From: an uncultured Tenacibaculum sp.
GTDB lineage: Bacteria; Bacteroidota; Bacteroidia; Flavobacteriales; Flavobacteriaceae
Length of the DNA stretch: 59,135 nucleotides
Assembly (NCBI GenBank): GCA_937922085.1
Contig: CAKZVD010000018.1
Location: 1-59,135, forward strand
Direction of reading: 5' to 3'
In this document: positions 29,684 to 39,100 of the stretch, one piece after another
Layout of the letters: every line of letters starts with the position of its first letter
Position numbering within the stretch: the first letter of the stretch is position 1
The notes under the pieces: generated by a model
What the model saw: the letters and a program-made list of their open reading frames with translations, nothing else
Databases searched by the model: none
Told to the model about the DNA's origin: nothing
Program-made: the position numbers and the translations under genes

Positions 29684-30127
29684 TTATTGATTCCATTCAT
29701 AAAAATTAGACCCTTCATTTTGCTTAAATCCTGTTTTAGGATATAAATTATTTCCTATTATATTGGTTTTCTCTGTTTCTAAAAACATTCCGCAAGCTTT
29801 GGTTTTTATAACTAATTCTTTTGCTTTATCAATTAAACCTACAGATACTCCTTTTCCTCTATGTTTAGGATTTACAAATAAATCATTTAAAAGCCATAAC
29901 TTTTTCATTCTAGTAGAAGAAAAAAGAGAGTATAACTGCACAAAACCAATAATTTCATTGCCTGAATTTTCAGCAATAAAAATTTCAGAATCATTATTTA
30001 TTATTCGATCACTTATAAACTCTTTACCAGCAGTTACATCATTTTCTTTTTTGTAAAAAACTCTATATGCGTTAAATAATTTACTGATAGAGTTTAAATC
30101 CTCTATAGTTACTTTTCGGTATATCAT
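29684..30127 (-). CDS. GNAT family N-acetyltransferase (3)
   Basis: 147 aa. Acetyl-CoA motif A is NDLFVNPKHRGKGVSVGLIDKA (pattern R-G-K-G-V/S), and the C-terminal motif B is NIIGNNLYPKTGFKQNEG. The amino acceptor is unknown. It has short spacers to its neighbours (9 bp after it, 15 bp before it) within the leftward directon. Confidence 0.87.
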   Translation of the reverse strand: MIYRKVTIEDLNSISKLFNAYRVFYKKENDVTAGKEFISDRIINNDSEIFIAENSGNEIIGFVQLYSLFSSTRMKKLWLLNDLFVNPKHRGKGVSVGLIDKAKELVIKTKACGMFLETEKTNIIGNNLYPKTGFKQNEGSNFYEWNQ

Positions 30128-30142
30128 TTTTACTATTATTTT

Positions 30143-30727
30143 TTAAATTGTAATATCGTATTCCATGTAATCTGCTGTTTTTTGTGCAATGTCTTTCCCA
30201 TATAATTTTTTTACAATGTGAAAAGACAAATCGATTCCAGCAGATATTCCTCCAGAGGTAAATATTTTATTAGAAGAGATATATCTTTTTTCTTTTTGAG
30301 GGAAACCAGTTGGGACAATTTTTTGCATATCATCATAAACCTCATTATGTGTACAATATGGACTGTTATCTAACAAACCTAAAACACCTAATAATCTAGA
30401 ACCAGAACAAATACTTAAAGTTAATTCTGTATTTAAATGAATTTTTTTTATCCATTCTAGTGCTTCATTATCTTTTATTTGCTCATTACTACCTTGTCCG
30501 CCAGCAATTATTAAAATATCGATATGCGGGCAGTTGTTAAAATTGAATTCTGGGTTAACAGAAAGTCCGTTTACCGCTATAATTGGTTCTGTTGTTTTAC
30601 TAACTGTAAAAACATTAAATAACTGATAATTATTTAATTGAGAAGTAACAGAAAATACTTCAAAAGGACCTGCAAAATCTAAAACTTCAGCTTCATTGAA
30701 AATAAATATACCAACCGTTTTTTTCAT
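30143..30727 (-). CDS. DJ-1/PfpI family protein, isonitrile-hydratase-like
   Basis: 194 aa. It has the glutamine-amidotransferase-like fold with the nucleophile elbow LSICSGS (Cys107), AGGQG (76-79) as the oxyanion loop, and the N-terminal EVLDFAGPFEVF block (Asp17), which resembles bacterial isocyanide hydratases. Possible roles are hydrolysis or hydration of small toxic compounds, or glyoxalase-like detoxification. It is cotranscribed with a DinB-like gene (12 bp) and GNAT genes, which favours a detoxification setting. Confidence 0.85.
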   Translation of the reverse strand: MKKTVGIFIFNEAEVLDFAGPFEVFSVTSQLNNYQLFNVFTVSKTTEPIIAVNGLSVNPEFNFNNCPHIDILIIAGGQGSNEQIKDNEALEWIKKIHLNTELTLSICSGSRLLGVLGLLDNSPYCTHNEVYDDMQKIVPTGFPQKEKRYISSNKIFTSGGISAGIDLSFHIVKKLYGKDIAQKTADYMEYDITI

Positions 30728-30739
30728 ATATACTTTATT

Positions 30740-31258
30740 TTATAAATATTTATCTTTAATTACATCTATGTGCCAAATATCATGACCAGGAATTATAAAA
30801 GCAGCTGCTCTTGCAGACATGGCATGATTATTTGAATATCCTATAAACTCTAAGTCGTTATCTTTTAAGGAATTTAATAAGTGTATTGAATTTTTTCTAT
30901 TCACCTTAAATTCATCGAGTAATTCTATGATACTTTTTTCATTAGCTTTAGATGGTTTTATATAAATGTTTTGATCATATCCTGGTAAAGGAGTGGTATC
31001 TCTACGAGCAATTCTAAAACAACGAAGCATAAAAATGCGTTCAGTATCTATCAAATGCTGAAAAACTTCCTTAATACTCCATTTTTCAGGTTGATAACGA
31101 TATTCAAGCTTTTCTTTAGGAATAGAATTAAAGAAATTGTAAACTATTTCCATTCCATCTGTAAAGCTTTTTTTAAGTTGAATGTCTTCAGGTAATTTAT
31201 CAATGTACCTTTTGTAGTATTCATGATATTCTGATGTTGATAGCTCTATTCTAGTCAT
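30740..31258 (-). CDS. DinB family protein
   Basis: 172 aa helical bundle. Metal-binding histidines of the DinB fold are seen in KEVFQHLIDTERIF and in the C-terminal IPGHDIWHIDVI, along with the common RYQPEKWSIKE start of helix 2. It may be a thiol-dependent transferase. It is the second gene of the directon behind the MocR divergent promoter, 51 bp after the first GNAT. Confidence 0.85.
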   Translation of the reverse strand: MTRIELSTSEYHEYYKRYIDKLPEDIQLKKSFTDGMEIVYNFFNSIPKEKLEYRYQPEKWSIKEVFQHLIDTERIFMLRCFRIARRDTTPLPGYDQNIYIKPSKANEKSIIELLDEFKVNRKNSIHLLNSLKDNDLEFIGYSNNHAMSARAAAFIIPGHDIWHIDVIKDKYL

Positions 31259-31309
31259 TCGTAATTATTTTAAAATAAACATAAATTAATGAATTGAAAA
31301 ACATTGTTA

Positions 31310-31717
31310 TTATTGTAATTGATCTCCTTTATTTAGTAAAAAACAAGCATTATGTTTGGTCATTCCTATATGCGGATAATAATCTACTGCTTTAGGAGAA
31401 GCTAAAAGTATTACAGTTGTATTTGGAGTTTTTTCTTTTGTTAGTTTTATTAATTTTTTACCAATTCCTTTTTTTTGATATTCAAGATCAACAGCTAAAT
31501 CAGAAAGGTAGGTACAATAAGCAAAATCTGTAATAGATCTAGAAACTCCAATTAATATTCCCATATCTCTTGCAGTAATAATTAAATTAGAATTTTTAAT
31601 CATTATTTTTATTCTATCAAAATTGTCTATAGGTCTTCGTTCTCCAAGCGTTGATTTTACTAATAATTCTTTAAATTCATTAGGAGAGATATTATTTTCT
31701 ATTTGATATTTTATCAT
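31310..31717 (-). CDS. GNAT family N-acetyltransferase (4)
   Basis: 135 aa, a compact GNAT. It has LSDLAVDLEYQKKGIGKKLIKLT as motif A (Q-K-K-G-I-G acetyl-CoA loop) followed by AVDYYPHIGMTKH. The FAYCTYLSDLAVD stretch is typical of small GNATs related to the YhbS/AAC type. It is the first gene of the leftward run and reads away from the MocR gene across a 94-bp shared regulatory gap. Confidence 0.85.
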   Translation of the reverse strand: MIKYQIENNISPNEFKELLVKSTLGERRPIDNFDRIKIMIKNSNLIITARDMGILIGVSRSITDFAYCTYLSDLAVDLEYQKKGIGKKLIKLTKEKTPNTTVILLASPKAVDYYPHIGMTKHNACFLLNKGDQLQ

Positions 31718-31767
31718 AACGAATTATTTTAACTTTTTTGTTTCCTACTTCAAAAATACTATATTTA

Positions 31768-31810
31768 TGGACTGTTGTTTTCGTCCAGAATAAAAATACT
31801 TAGTAGTCCA
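31768..31810. promoter_or_regulatory. Candidate MocR operator (inverted plus direct repeat)
   Basis: TGGAC at 31768-31772 and GTCCA at 31783-31787 form an inverted repeat with a 10-nt spacer. The motif GTCCAGA of the right arm recurs as a direct repeat at 31806-31812, 23 bp (about two helical turns) away, overlapping the regulator's start codon. Combined inverted and direct repeats are the usual MocR/PdxR site layout. The site lies in the gap between the divergent regulator and the GNAT directon and could control both. Confidence 0.5.
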
Positions 31811-31811
31811 G

Positions 31812-33293
31812 ATGTTTCCATATAAAACCAGTTTTAATTTTAATAGAAAAAGTAAACAACCTTTGTATTTACAATTGGCAAATCAGTTTATTCAATATAT
31901 AACCGAAGGAAAGTTACCATCTGGAACAAAATTGTTGAGTAGTAGAGTTTTATCTGATCAATTGAATTTGCATAGAAAAACGGTGGTGGCTTCTTATGAA
32001 GAATTGATTTTACAAGGATGGGCAGAAAGTATTCCTAAAAAAGGAACTTTTGTACATACAAACTTACCTTTTTTACAACAACAAAATTTTAAAGGTTCTT
32101 TTACTGGTAGTTCTAAAAATAAAACAGGTTTCTCCTTTTATAAAGAAGCAAACTTAGGAAGTACTTATTCAAATTTAAAAAAAGATTGGATATATATTAA
32201 CGATGGAATTTCTGATGCTAGATTAACGCCCGTAGATGAAATAGCACGTATTTATAGGAGAATTTCGAGTAGAAAAAATAGTCATCAACATTTGTCATAT
32301 GGTACTACTTATGGAAATGATGTATTAAGAAATGTTTTAGTAACATATTTAAATAAAACACGAGGGTTAACTATAGAAAAAGAGAATATACTAATAACTA
32401 GAGGCAGTCAAATGGGAATCTATTTATCTTCTCAGTTGTTATTAAAAGAAAAGGATAAAATTATTTTAGGAAAAACAAATTACGCTTCTTCTACAATGAC
32501 TTTTAATCATCAAAAAAGTGAAATACTAACAGTTTCGGTAGATGAGAATGGGTTAAATACAAATGAAGTTGCTGAATTGTGTAAAAAACATACTATAAAA
32601 GCGTTATATGTTACTTCACATCATCATCATCCAACTACGGTAACATTGTCTGCAGAAAGAAGAATTCATTTATTAAATTTAGCAAAAGAATACGGCTTTG
32701 CTATTATGGAAGATGATTATGATTACGATTTTAATTACAATCATGCACCTATTTTACCATTAGCAAGCCACGATGTTAATGGAAATGTAATCTATATTGG
32801 GTCTGTATGTAAAACAGTAGCTCCTGTTTTTAGAGTTGGTTATTTAATAGCCTCTAAAGAGTTTGTAGATGAAGCTTCTAAGTTAAGAAGAATTATAGAT
32901 CGACAAGGAGATGCTTTATTAGAATTAACTTTTGCTGAGTTTGTTAAATCGGGTGATCTAGATAGGCACATTCGAAAAGTACTCAAGATTTATAAAAATA
33001 GGAGAGATCTATTTTGTAGGTTATTGAAAGAAGAGTGTAGTAGTATTTTTCAATTTGAAATCCCAAAAGGAGGGATGGCAATTTGGTTGAAATTAGATAA
33101 GGCATATTCTTGGAAAGAATTTACTGAAATTGCAGCGAAGTACCAATTAGCAATACCGAATTATGAACGGTATGATTTGTTTTTTGAAGGACATAATGCC
33201 ATAAGAATGGGATTTGCTAGTTATAATGAAGAGGAAATTTATAAGTTGATTGCTACATTAAAGTTAACAATAAATGAATTGAGGAATTGTTAG
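31812..33293 (+). CDS. MocR/PdxR-type transcriptional regulator
   Basis: 493 aa, the usual size of the family. An N-terminal GntR-type winged helix (about 14-85, PLYLQLANQFIQYI and LPSGTKLLSSRVLSDQL) is joined by a linker to a fold-type-I aminotransferase-like domain. That domain has YGTTYGNDVLR, the IMEDDYDYDFNY block (PLP-ring Asp) and the PLP-lysine region IGSVCKTVAPVFRVGYL. Such regulators sense PLP or amino-acid adducts and usually control a divergent gene. Here the divergent unit is a nine-gene run of acetyltransferases, DinB, DJ-1 and PNPOx-like proteins. Which B6 gene, if any, it controls is unknown. Confidence 0.92.
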   Translation: MFPYKTSFNFNRKSKQPLYLQLANQFIQYITEGKLPSGTKLLSSRVLSDQLNLHRKTVVASYEELILQGWAESIPKKGTFVHTNLPFLQQQNFKGSFTGSSKNKTGFSFYKEANLGSTYSNLKKDWIYINDGISDARLTPVDEIARIYRRISSRKNSHQHLSYGTTYGNDVLRNVLVTYLNKTRGLTIEKENILITRGSQMGIYLSSQLLLKEKDKIILGKTNYASSTMTFNHQKSEILTVSVDENGLNTNEVAELCKKHTIKALYVTSHHHHPTTVTLSAERRIHLLNLAKEYGFAIMEDDYDYDFNYNHAPILPLASHDVNGNVIYIGSVCKTVAPVFRVGYLIASKEFVDEASKLRRIIDRQGDALLELTFAEFVKSGDLDRHIRKVLKIYKNRRDLFCRLLKEECSSIFQFEIPKGGMAIWLKLDKAYSWKEFTEIAAKYQLAIPNYERYDLFFEGHNAIRMGFASYNEEEIYKLIATLKLTINELRNC

Positions 33294-33306
33294 GAATACT
33301 ATTAAA

Positions 33307-34173
33307 TTACTGCTGTTGAGGAAAAATGCGAATAAATTTCTTAGAAAGCTCTTTTGTAATGCTTATTTCTTCCTTAGTAATAGGGTGAATGAATTCTAAT
33401 TTGGAAGCATGTAAATACAATCCATTACCAAATGAAACTAAGCCTTTAATAAAATACTCTTTGTCGCCTAGTATTGGATTTCCAATAGTATGTAAATGTT
33501 TTCTTAATTGATGTCTTCTACCAGTTTTCGGATATAATTCAACTAAATTTAAAAAACCAAAACGTTCAGAAACTACTGATTCTAATACTTTATAATCAGT
33601 ACTCGCTTTTTTATCATCTATTTCTATAGAAATATTTCCTGAAGCTTCCATATTACCAATGGTAATTGCATGGTATGTTTTTTGAATTTCTTTATGTTCA
33701 AATAACTTGTTTAATAGAATAGTAGAAGCATTGGTTTTTCCAACAAGTAACAAACCACTTGTAGGATAATCTAATCGATGCACAGGTCTTGGACGAACAG
33801 CATCTTTTAGAGTACTTTTTTTTAAGTTTTGTTCTAAAGCATTATAAATAGTAGCAAAAGAATTTCCGCTTACTAAAATACCTGGGGGTTTATAAATAAT
33901 AGCTAAATAGTCATCTTCAAAAAGAACCTCTAAAGGAAAAATGAATTGTTTTTTATTTTTGTTTTCTTCTTCTGAGAATAACTCAATAGTTTCATTTCCT
34001 TTTATAAAAAGTGCTGTAGATGCTATTTTTCCATTTACATAAACTAATCTTTTTTTAATGGCTTTTTTAAGGCCCGATTTAGTTGGATTGGTAGCAAAAA
34101 TGCCTACTCCATATTCTTGTAAGCGTATAGGATTTTCTAATAAAGGTACCGTATGTATTTCAGTTAATTTCAA
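33307..34173 (-). CDS. RluA-family RNA pseudouridine synthase
   Basis: About 288 aa from a TTG at 34173 (sequence MKLTEIHTVPLLENP). The open frame extends to another TTG at 34215, but those extra residues are hydrophobic and unlike the family; no ATG is available, so the start is uncertain. An S4-like RNA-binding part (KAIKKRLVYVNGK) is followed by the catalytic domain with the HRLDYPTSGLLL motif (catalytic Asp) and the TGRRHQLRKHLHTIGNPILGD block. It converts uridine to pseudouridine in rRNA or tRNA. The target site cannot be told from sequence. Confidence 0.9.
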   Translation of the reverse strand: MKLTEIHTVPLLENPIRLQEYGVGIFATNPTKSGLKKAIKKRLVYVNGKIASTALFIKGNETIELFSEEENKNKKQFIFPLEVLFEDDYLAIIYKPPGILVSGNSFATIYNALEQNLKKSTLKDAVRPRPVHRLDYPTSGLLLVGKTNASTILLNKLFEHKEIQKTYHAITIGNMEASGNISIEIDDKKASTDYKVLESVVSERFGFLNLVELYPKTGRRHQLRKHLHTIGNPILGDKEYFIKGLVSFGNGLYLHASKLEFIHPITKEEISITKELSKKFIRIFPQQQ

Positions 34174-34338
34174 GAAAAAATATTTAAAAAGCAAGATTAC
34201 ATAAATAATAATCAAAACAATAAAAAAATGAGGGAAGTTGTTTTTTAATCTAAATTAAAAATTTAATGATTTTAGAAAATAAACAAAAAAACTAGGTATA
34301 GTTTTTATGAACAATACTTAGGTATATTATAATCGGTT

Positions 34339-34779
34339 TTATTTATTTAATCTAACAATCATCAATATAATATTCCAAAGAGAAAAGAAATCGCTTCCTT
34401 TTTTAGTAATAAAGATTGTTTCATTTTCATTAAAATCTATAACGGATAGTTTATGTTCCTCTCTTTTTTTAATATTTGTTTTATGATGATCTTTTAAATT
34501 TTTAGAAATTACACTTTTTATAGAGTTTAATTTTACTGAACTCAATTTAAGGCCGTCAAACCCGAACATCATTTTTGTTCCCAATGCAGTCCAGTTTTTT
34601 TTTGAATCTGTAAACAGCAAAATTATTTTACCACTATCATGTTCATTAAAATGAGTTAAATATTTCATTTTATTCTCCTCATTTAAGTTTTCAAATAAGA
34701 ATACATTTTCATTAGGTAAATTATATTGAGAAGCTTTCCATTTAATTCTATTCTCTAAAAATTGTATTGTTTTTTTCAT
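34339..34779 (-). CDS. Hypothetical protein, possible PH-like domain
   Basis: 146 aa, cytoplasmic. The pattern KIILLFTDSKKNWTALGTKMMFGFDGLKLSSVKLNSIKSV resembles bacterial PH-like domains (a strand pair reading a default and a trigger condition), with a final hydrophobic helix (SLWNIILMIVRL). It is not firmly recognised. It stands with 88 bp to the DUF2007 gene upstream on the same strand. Confidence 0.55.
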   Translation of the reverse strand: MKKTIQFLENRIKWKASQYNLPNENVFLFENLNEENKMKYLTHFNEHDSGKIILLFTDSKKNWTALGTKMMFGFDGLKLSSVKLNSIKSVISKNLKDHHKTNIKKREEHKLSVIDFNENETIFITKKGSDFFSLWNIILMIVRLNK

Positions 34780-34866
34780 TTTAAATAATTAACTACAACT
34801 ATAAAATAGGAATATTAATACTCCTTTTTTATTCAAAATTGCTTACTAAATAAAAACCTAAAAGTT

Positions 34867-35094
34867 TTAAGCTTCAATTTCTGTTTTAAAAGTATCAATA
34901 ATGTTTTTAGCTTTTTCTAGATTGGTATTTAAAATATGTAACTCAACACTGTCTCCAGTAGTTCCAAAACCAGCAAGCCTACCAGATTCTTTATCATTTT
35001 TGGTTATTGATGGTATGTTTTGTTCGTTTAATAAAAAAACTAATCTATTTACTAAAATAGAGGTACCTGTGAATATTTTTATGTGCTCTTCCAT
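34867..35094 (-). CDS. DUF2007 family small protein
   Basis: 75 aa. It matches the DUF2007 (putative prokaryotic signal-transducing protein) pattern: KIFTGTSILVNRLVFLLNEQNIPSITKND, then an ELHILNTNLEKAKNIID ending. The fold is ferredoxin-like, resembling PII-type proteins. No enzymatic residues are apparent. It is probably a stand-alone gene. Confidence 0.72.
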   Translation of the reverse strand: MEEHIKIFTGTSILVNRLVFLLNEQNIPSITKNDKESGRLAGFGTTGDSVELHILNTNLEKAKNIIDTFKTEIEA

Positions 35095-35257
35095 ATTGTT
35101 TTGTGTGTTTAATATTAGTGTTAGTTATAAAGTTAACGAATTAACTTTAATTTTTAACTATATAAATTGATAAAAAAGAGCCAAAATATAAGAGATGATA
35201 GAAGGAAGGAACAATAAATGGATGAATTACTTTGTGTTTGTTGAATATCAGTTTTTT

Positions 35258-35662
35258 TTATGAAAGAGTTGAGTTCTTTTTAAAAAAAACAAGTAATAAT
35301 TCTAAATATAAAAAAGCAATACAGTTTGAAATAAAACATAAAAGGAAAATACTATGTAGGGGCTCTTCAAAAATAGGAAACAAATTTCGAGGATCATAAG
35401 TTAAATGTTTGTAAATAAATAAATTGATTGGGAAAATAGAAAATGATAAGAAAAAATAAATAATTCTATATATTTTGATTTTTCTTTTAATGCTGAAAAA
35501 TAATAAAGCTAATGAAACTAGAAGAGAAGGAAGGTTAATAAGCGCTAATAAAATATAAATTAATAAAAATAATTCGATTGAAAAATAGAAGTAAGAATAA
35601 AGAAAACTAAAAGAAATAAGATAAGCTATTCCATAATTAAGAACTTGATTTTCTATATCCAT
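35258..35662 (-). CDS. Small integral membrane protein
   Basis: 134 aa with about four hydrophobic helices (near 10-32, 38-58, 66-85 and 105-128) and short polar loops, rich in Phe, Leu and Ile. The family is not recognised. It lies 4 bp after the stop codon of the upstream soluble protein (35667-36059), so the two form a tight pair. Confidence 0.55.
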   Translation of the reverse strand: MDIENQVLNYGIAYLISFSFLYSYFYFSIELFLLIYILLALINLPSLLVSLALLFFSIKRKIKIYRIIYFFLSFSIFPINLFIYKHLTYDPRNLFPIFEEPLHSIFLLCFISNCIAFLYLELLLVFFKKNSTLS

Positions 35663-35666
35663 ATTT

Positions 35667-36059
35667 TTAATCTAACCATTTTGGATCTTCTAAATCCCTA
35701 AGATATTCATCTGTTCCAAGAAATCCAAGATACTTTAATTTTTTTAAAAAGGTAGATTCAGTAAACTCTTGTTCAGAATTAAGATCTATTTCCCAAATAT
35801 AGGTAGCCATTATCTCTAACCACCTTGGAGGAGCAGGATATTTAAGGAAAAAATTAATTTTATCTATTTCATTTTCAAAATGATCTTTAAACCAATTGGA
35901 AAAAACCATAGAAAATGTTTCACCAGCTCCCATTCTCCACATCATACTATATGGATGAGAATTTGGAAAAATAATCCAATGTGGTGGAATTTCACCATAT
36001 TCAGTAATGTATCTTTTTTTCTCTATTAAGTACCATTTTTCATTACTATATTTTCCCAT
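35667..36059 (-). CDS. Hypothetical soluble protein paired with membrane protein
   Basis: 130 aa with no signal peptide, unusually rich in Trp, Tyr and Phe (NEKWYLIEKKRYIT, PHWIIFPNSHPYSMMWRMGAGETFSMVF). It is not recognised. It begins the two-gene unit whose second member is a four-helix membrane protein 4 bp downstream. Its composition and size would suit a partner or immunity-like protein, but no evidence supports a specific role. Confidence 0.55.
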   Translation of the reverse strand: MGKYSNEKWYLIEKKRYITEYGEIPPHWIIFPNSHPYSMMWRMGAGETFSMVFSNWFKDHFENEIDKINFFLKYPAPPRWLEIMATYIWEIDLNSEQEFTESTFLKKLKYLGFLGTDEYLRDLEDPKWLD

Positions 36060-36115
36060 TTATATTAGATTGATTTTGCTTAAAAAAACAAATTTAAAAT
36101 GCTATAAAAATAAAT

Positions 36116-36145
36116 AAGCGAAGTTAAAAACATTCAACTTCGCTT
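36116..36145 (-). terminator. Terminator after tricorn protease gene
   Basis: A perfect 10-bp stem, AAGCGAAGTT / AACTTCGCTT, lies 25 bp after the stop codon of the leftward protease gene, with A/T-rich flanks. Confidence 0.75.
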
Positions 36146-36170
36146 AAAATATATATAAACTTATAATCTT

Positions 36171-39100
36171 TTACTTCTCATTTTCATAACCCGCTGGTCT
36201 CTTAGATCGAATAGGGGCTTTTGGTTCTGGTTTTAATTGAAATTCATTTCCTTTTAATAAACGTAAAGCTTCATCAACAGCTCTTTCTAATTGAGGATCG
36301 TTTCCTTTTAAAACTTTTTTAGGATCTTGAATTACTTTAATATCTGGAGCAACACCTTCACCTTCAACTGCCCATTTACCATCTACATCAAAGAAACCAC
36401 CACGAGGAGCAATCATTCCTCCGCCATCTATAAAACGAGGAGTATCCCAAGTACCTACTAAACCACCCCAAGTTCTTGTACCTACTAAAGGTCCTATCTT
36501 TTTGAACTTAAACATGTATGGTAGTAAATCTCCTCCAGAACCAGCACGTTCGTTAATAATCATCACTTTTGGCCCCCAAATTCCAGCCATAGGAGTAGTC
36601 CAAGGTCTACGATCACTAGCTTTACTATTAAAATAACCTAAAAGCTCTCTAGACATAATATCTATCATGTAATCTGCAGCAGAACCACCACCATTATTTC
36701 TTTCATCAATAACAGCTCCTTTTTTATCTTGCTGAGAAAAGTAATAACGATTAAAAGAAGTAAAACCAGGTCCACTAGTATTAGGTACATATACGTATGC
36801 TAATTTACCATTCGATAACTTATCTACTTTTCTTCTATTTCCTTCAACCCAATCAATAGTTCTTAATTGACGTTCAGTTGCAGTAGGTTTAATTAAAATA
36901 GTTTTGGCATCTTTAAAAGAAGGTTTTGAACTTACTTTAATATAAATTTCTCGCCCTGCTGTTTGTTCTAATAAATGATAAGGATTCATATTAGCGGTTA
37001 ATTTCATTCCATTAATTTCTAATAAATAATCTCCTTCATTAACATGAATACCAGGTAAACCTAAAGGAGCATTAATATTTGGGTTCCAACGTTCTCCTTT
37101 GTAAATTTTAGCAAATCGATATAAACCTTTATCTTTTTCAAAATCACAACCTAAAAGACCAACAGGAACTCTATCAATAGTAGGAGTATCACCACCAAAA
37201 ACATAAGAATGGCCAATAGCAACTTCACCACTCATGATATCTACTACATAATTTAAATCGGTTCTATGTCTTACATCATTTATCCAAGGAGCATACCATT
37301 TATAAATAGCGTCCCAAGGTGCACCATGTAAATTATCAACATATAAGAAATCGCGCATATATCTCCAACCTTCCTTAAATATTTGATGTGCTTCAGCTTT
37401 TGGATCTACCTTTATTTTTAAATTGGTTTTTAATCCGCCTTTACCAGCTTTTACAGGTGATTTACTACTTACTAAACTCCAACTACCTCTTTTAGAAAGT
37501 AAAATAGAATTTCTGTCTTCTGAAGCAATCATAGTAGAAACTCCTTTAGAAAATACCGTAGCTTTTTCTTTAGCCACATCATAACTATGAACCGTAATTC
37601 CAGGTGTATTAGGAATAGACTCAGAAACAAAGACTTTATTTTTTGGACCTTTTATTAATGAAACATAATTTCTGGCAGGTAGTTTTAAAGCTACAGCCCT
37701 GTTAAATAATCCTTTTTCATCAATAGTAACGGTTATTTTTTTACTATCTTTTTTATCATCCTTTTTTCCTTTCTTCTTATCTTTTGATGTTTTAGCGTCT
37801 TTTCCTTCTTTTTTAGCTTCTTCTTCGTCAGTTTTAGGAAGATTTGGTGCTTTGTCTTTAGAATTAAGAACAACAGCATATAAACTTCTTGTAACACTAG
37901 GGTCGTAAGAACTCATATCTAACCAACCAGATTGCAAACCATAATCGGTACTGGCTAAGGTATAAATATACTTTCCAGAAGCATCCCAAATAGGGCTAAT
38001 AGCATCTGCAATAGGATCTGTAATTTGAATTGTTTTTTTAGTGCTTATTTGATATGCGAAAATAGATTTAAAATGACTATCATTTTGTTTAGCATAAGCA
38101 ATCCAATCACTATCTGGAGACCACTGAGGATTCATAGATCTATTAGGATGTGCATATCTGTCTGTTGCTACTTTCTCTGCTTTTTTAGTAGCTAAATTTA
38201 AAATCCAGATATTAAAGTCGGTATCGGTATAGGCAATATGTTTACCATCAGGAGACCAATCTGGTCTAAAATAAAAAGTAGGATTCGATAATGAAATATA
38301 AGAAGCATTTGTTCCATCTTGATTTGCAATTACCAATTCATATTCACCACTTTTATCAGAAAACCAAGCCACTTTATCACCTTTAGGCGACCAAATTGGC
38401 GAACGATCTGCAACTCCAGGAGTATTGGTAATATTACGCCAAGTTCCATTTTCTTTAGGAATGGTAAATATTTCACCTCTATATTCAAAAATAGCTCTTT
38501 TACCTTTTGGAGAAACGTTAGCATTGGTTAGGTTTCTACCAGTAACATTCATCCATCTTGTTCTAGCATAGTTTAAATCTCCTTTTACAGTAATTGAAAT
38601 TTGTTTGGTTGCTTTTGTATTCGGATTTAAAAAGTGAATATATCCACCTTGTTCATATACAATTCCGTTAGTATTAGCATCTAAACTTTTTACATCAAAT
38701 TTTTTATGAAATGTAATTTGACGTTCTTGTTTTGTTTTTAAATTATAAGACCAAATATTACTGGTATAGTCTCTTTCAGAAATGTAATATACCAATCCAC
38801 TATGCCATACAGGATCTACATGTCTTTCCTTATCTTTTTGTGGAGTAGTAGTTAATTCTTTTGTTTTTAAATTTAAAATCCAGATAGGCATTGCCTGTCC
38901 ACCACGATAATTTCTCCATTCTGCATCCCAACTAGTAATAGGAGTATAGGCAACATATTTACCATCTTTAGAAATTTCACCATATGCAGCTCGAGGAGTT
39001 TTAAAAGGTTCTGGCATACCACCTTGTTTTGAAACGGTATAAAACTTTGTAGTTTGTGTAGGTTTAGATTCTCTACCAGATTGAAAAAGAATTTTGTTAT

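Noticed and set aside
28676..31717. Four GNAT genes as a recent tandem amplification
   Set aside because: The four proteins differ in length and in their acetyl-CoA loop sequences, so they are not recent copies.
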